NCBI GenBank assembly: GCA_946885335.1
Contig: CAMPGG010000239.1
Location: 1-5,401 of the forward strand
From: an uncultured Chitinophagaceae bacterium
GTDB taxonomy: Bacteria > Bacteroidota > Bacteroidia > Chitinophagales > Chitinophagaceae
Direction of reading: 5' to 3'
Length of the DNA stretch: 5,401 nucleotides
Shown here: in pieces, positions 5,295 to 5,401 of the stretch
Numbering within the stretch: position 1 is the first letter of the stretch
How the letters are laid out: each line of letters starts with the position of its first letter
Program-made: the position numbers and the translations under genes
Notes under the pieces: model-generated
The model's input: the letters and a program-made list of their open reading frames with translations, nothing else
Databases searched by the model: none
Told to the model about the DNA's origin: nothing

Positions 5295-5401
5295 ATGTTA
5301 AAAACTTTGAGCATACGGAATTATGCCATCATCGAGGAATTGGAGATAACTTTTTCCCAGGGTATGAATGCGATCACAGGAGAAACCGGTGCGGGAAAAT
5401 C
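5295..5401 (+). CDS. recN: DNA repair protein RecN, N-terminal part (cut by right edge)
   Basis: Thirty-five complete codons are present before the window ends. The peptide starts [18 protein letters not shown], an SMC/RecN-type N terminus, followed by the Walker A loop GETGAGK at 29-35 ([10 protein letters not shown], with the final serine codon truncated by the edge). RecN is a cytoplasmic SMC-like ATPase that acts early in recombinational repair of double-strand breaks; the long coiled coil and Walker B half would lie to the right. The Asn-Tyr-Ala-Ile-Ile wording separates it from RecF and SbcC starts. The ATG at 5295 is the natural start, because the family begins 7-9 residues before this motif. 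It is insulated from the genes to its left by the terminator at 5202-5234. Confidence 0.93.
   Translation, partial: MLKTLSIRNYAIIEELEITFSQGMNAITGETGAGK

Noticed and set aside
1..5401. Mobile element, CRISPR array, tRNA or rRNA, or a defence-type gene cluster
   Set aside because: No transposase or integrase motifs, regularly spaced repeats, terminal inverted repeats or RNA gene signatures were seen; all long frames belong to recognised ordinary families.

Overview
The window looks like an ordinary chromosomal segment of a Bacteroidota bacterium, most likely from the Chitinophagaceae or a close relative. The DNA is AT-rich. No gene has a clear Shine-Dalgarno sequence, and the best promoter candidate fits the Bacteroidota TTG-N19-TAnnTTTG pattern. 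The gene content (secreted PKD-domain protein, small LASC lipoprotein, M32 carboxypeptidase, DinB-like protein, Nif3-like protein beside a coiled-coil zinc-ribbon protein, then recN) is typical of that phylum. The assignment rests on recognised protein style and not on any database search.

Left half (1-3125), all on the minus strand. Read in the direction of transcription the order is: a membrane-anchored or exported DinB-superfamily protein (3125 to 2502); a family M32 metallocarboxypeptidase (2427 to 922) with its own well-formed promoter; a small lipoprotein (907 to 497) only 14 bases behind it and probably co-transcribed; and, after a 159-base gap, the N-terminal part of a secreted PKD-repeat protein (337 to 1) that runs off the left edge.

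Right half (3275-5401), all on the plus strand. A Nif3/YqfO-type dinuclear-metal protein (3275-4375) and a coiled-coil protein with a C-terminal four-cysteine zinc ribbon (4425-5180) form a two-gene unit. A strong intrinsic terminator (5202-5234) closes it. The first 35 codons of recN (DNA repair ATPase) follow at 5295 and are cut by the right edge inside the Walker A motif.

The two halves diverge from a 149-base AT-rich intergenic region (3126-3274) that holds two perfect odd-length palindromes. The left half is mainly cell-envelope and peptide-turnover functions, and the right half is conserved housekeeping genes. I see no mobile element, CRISPR array, RNA gene, frameshift or clearly novel system. 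The more interesting points are the Nif3/zinc-ribbon pairing, the promoter that fixes the M32 start, the exported DinB-like protein, and the palindromes that overlap candidate promoters.
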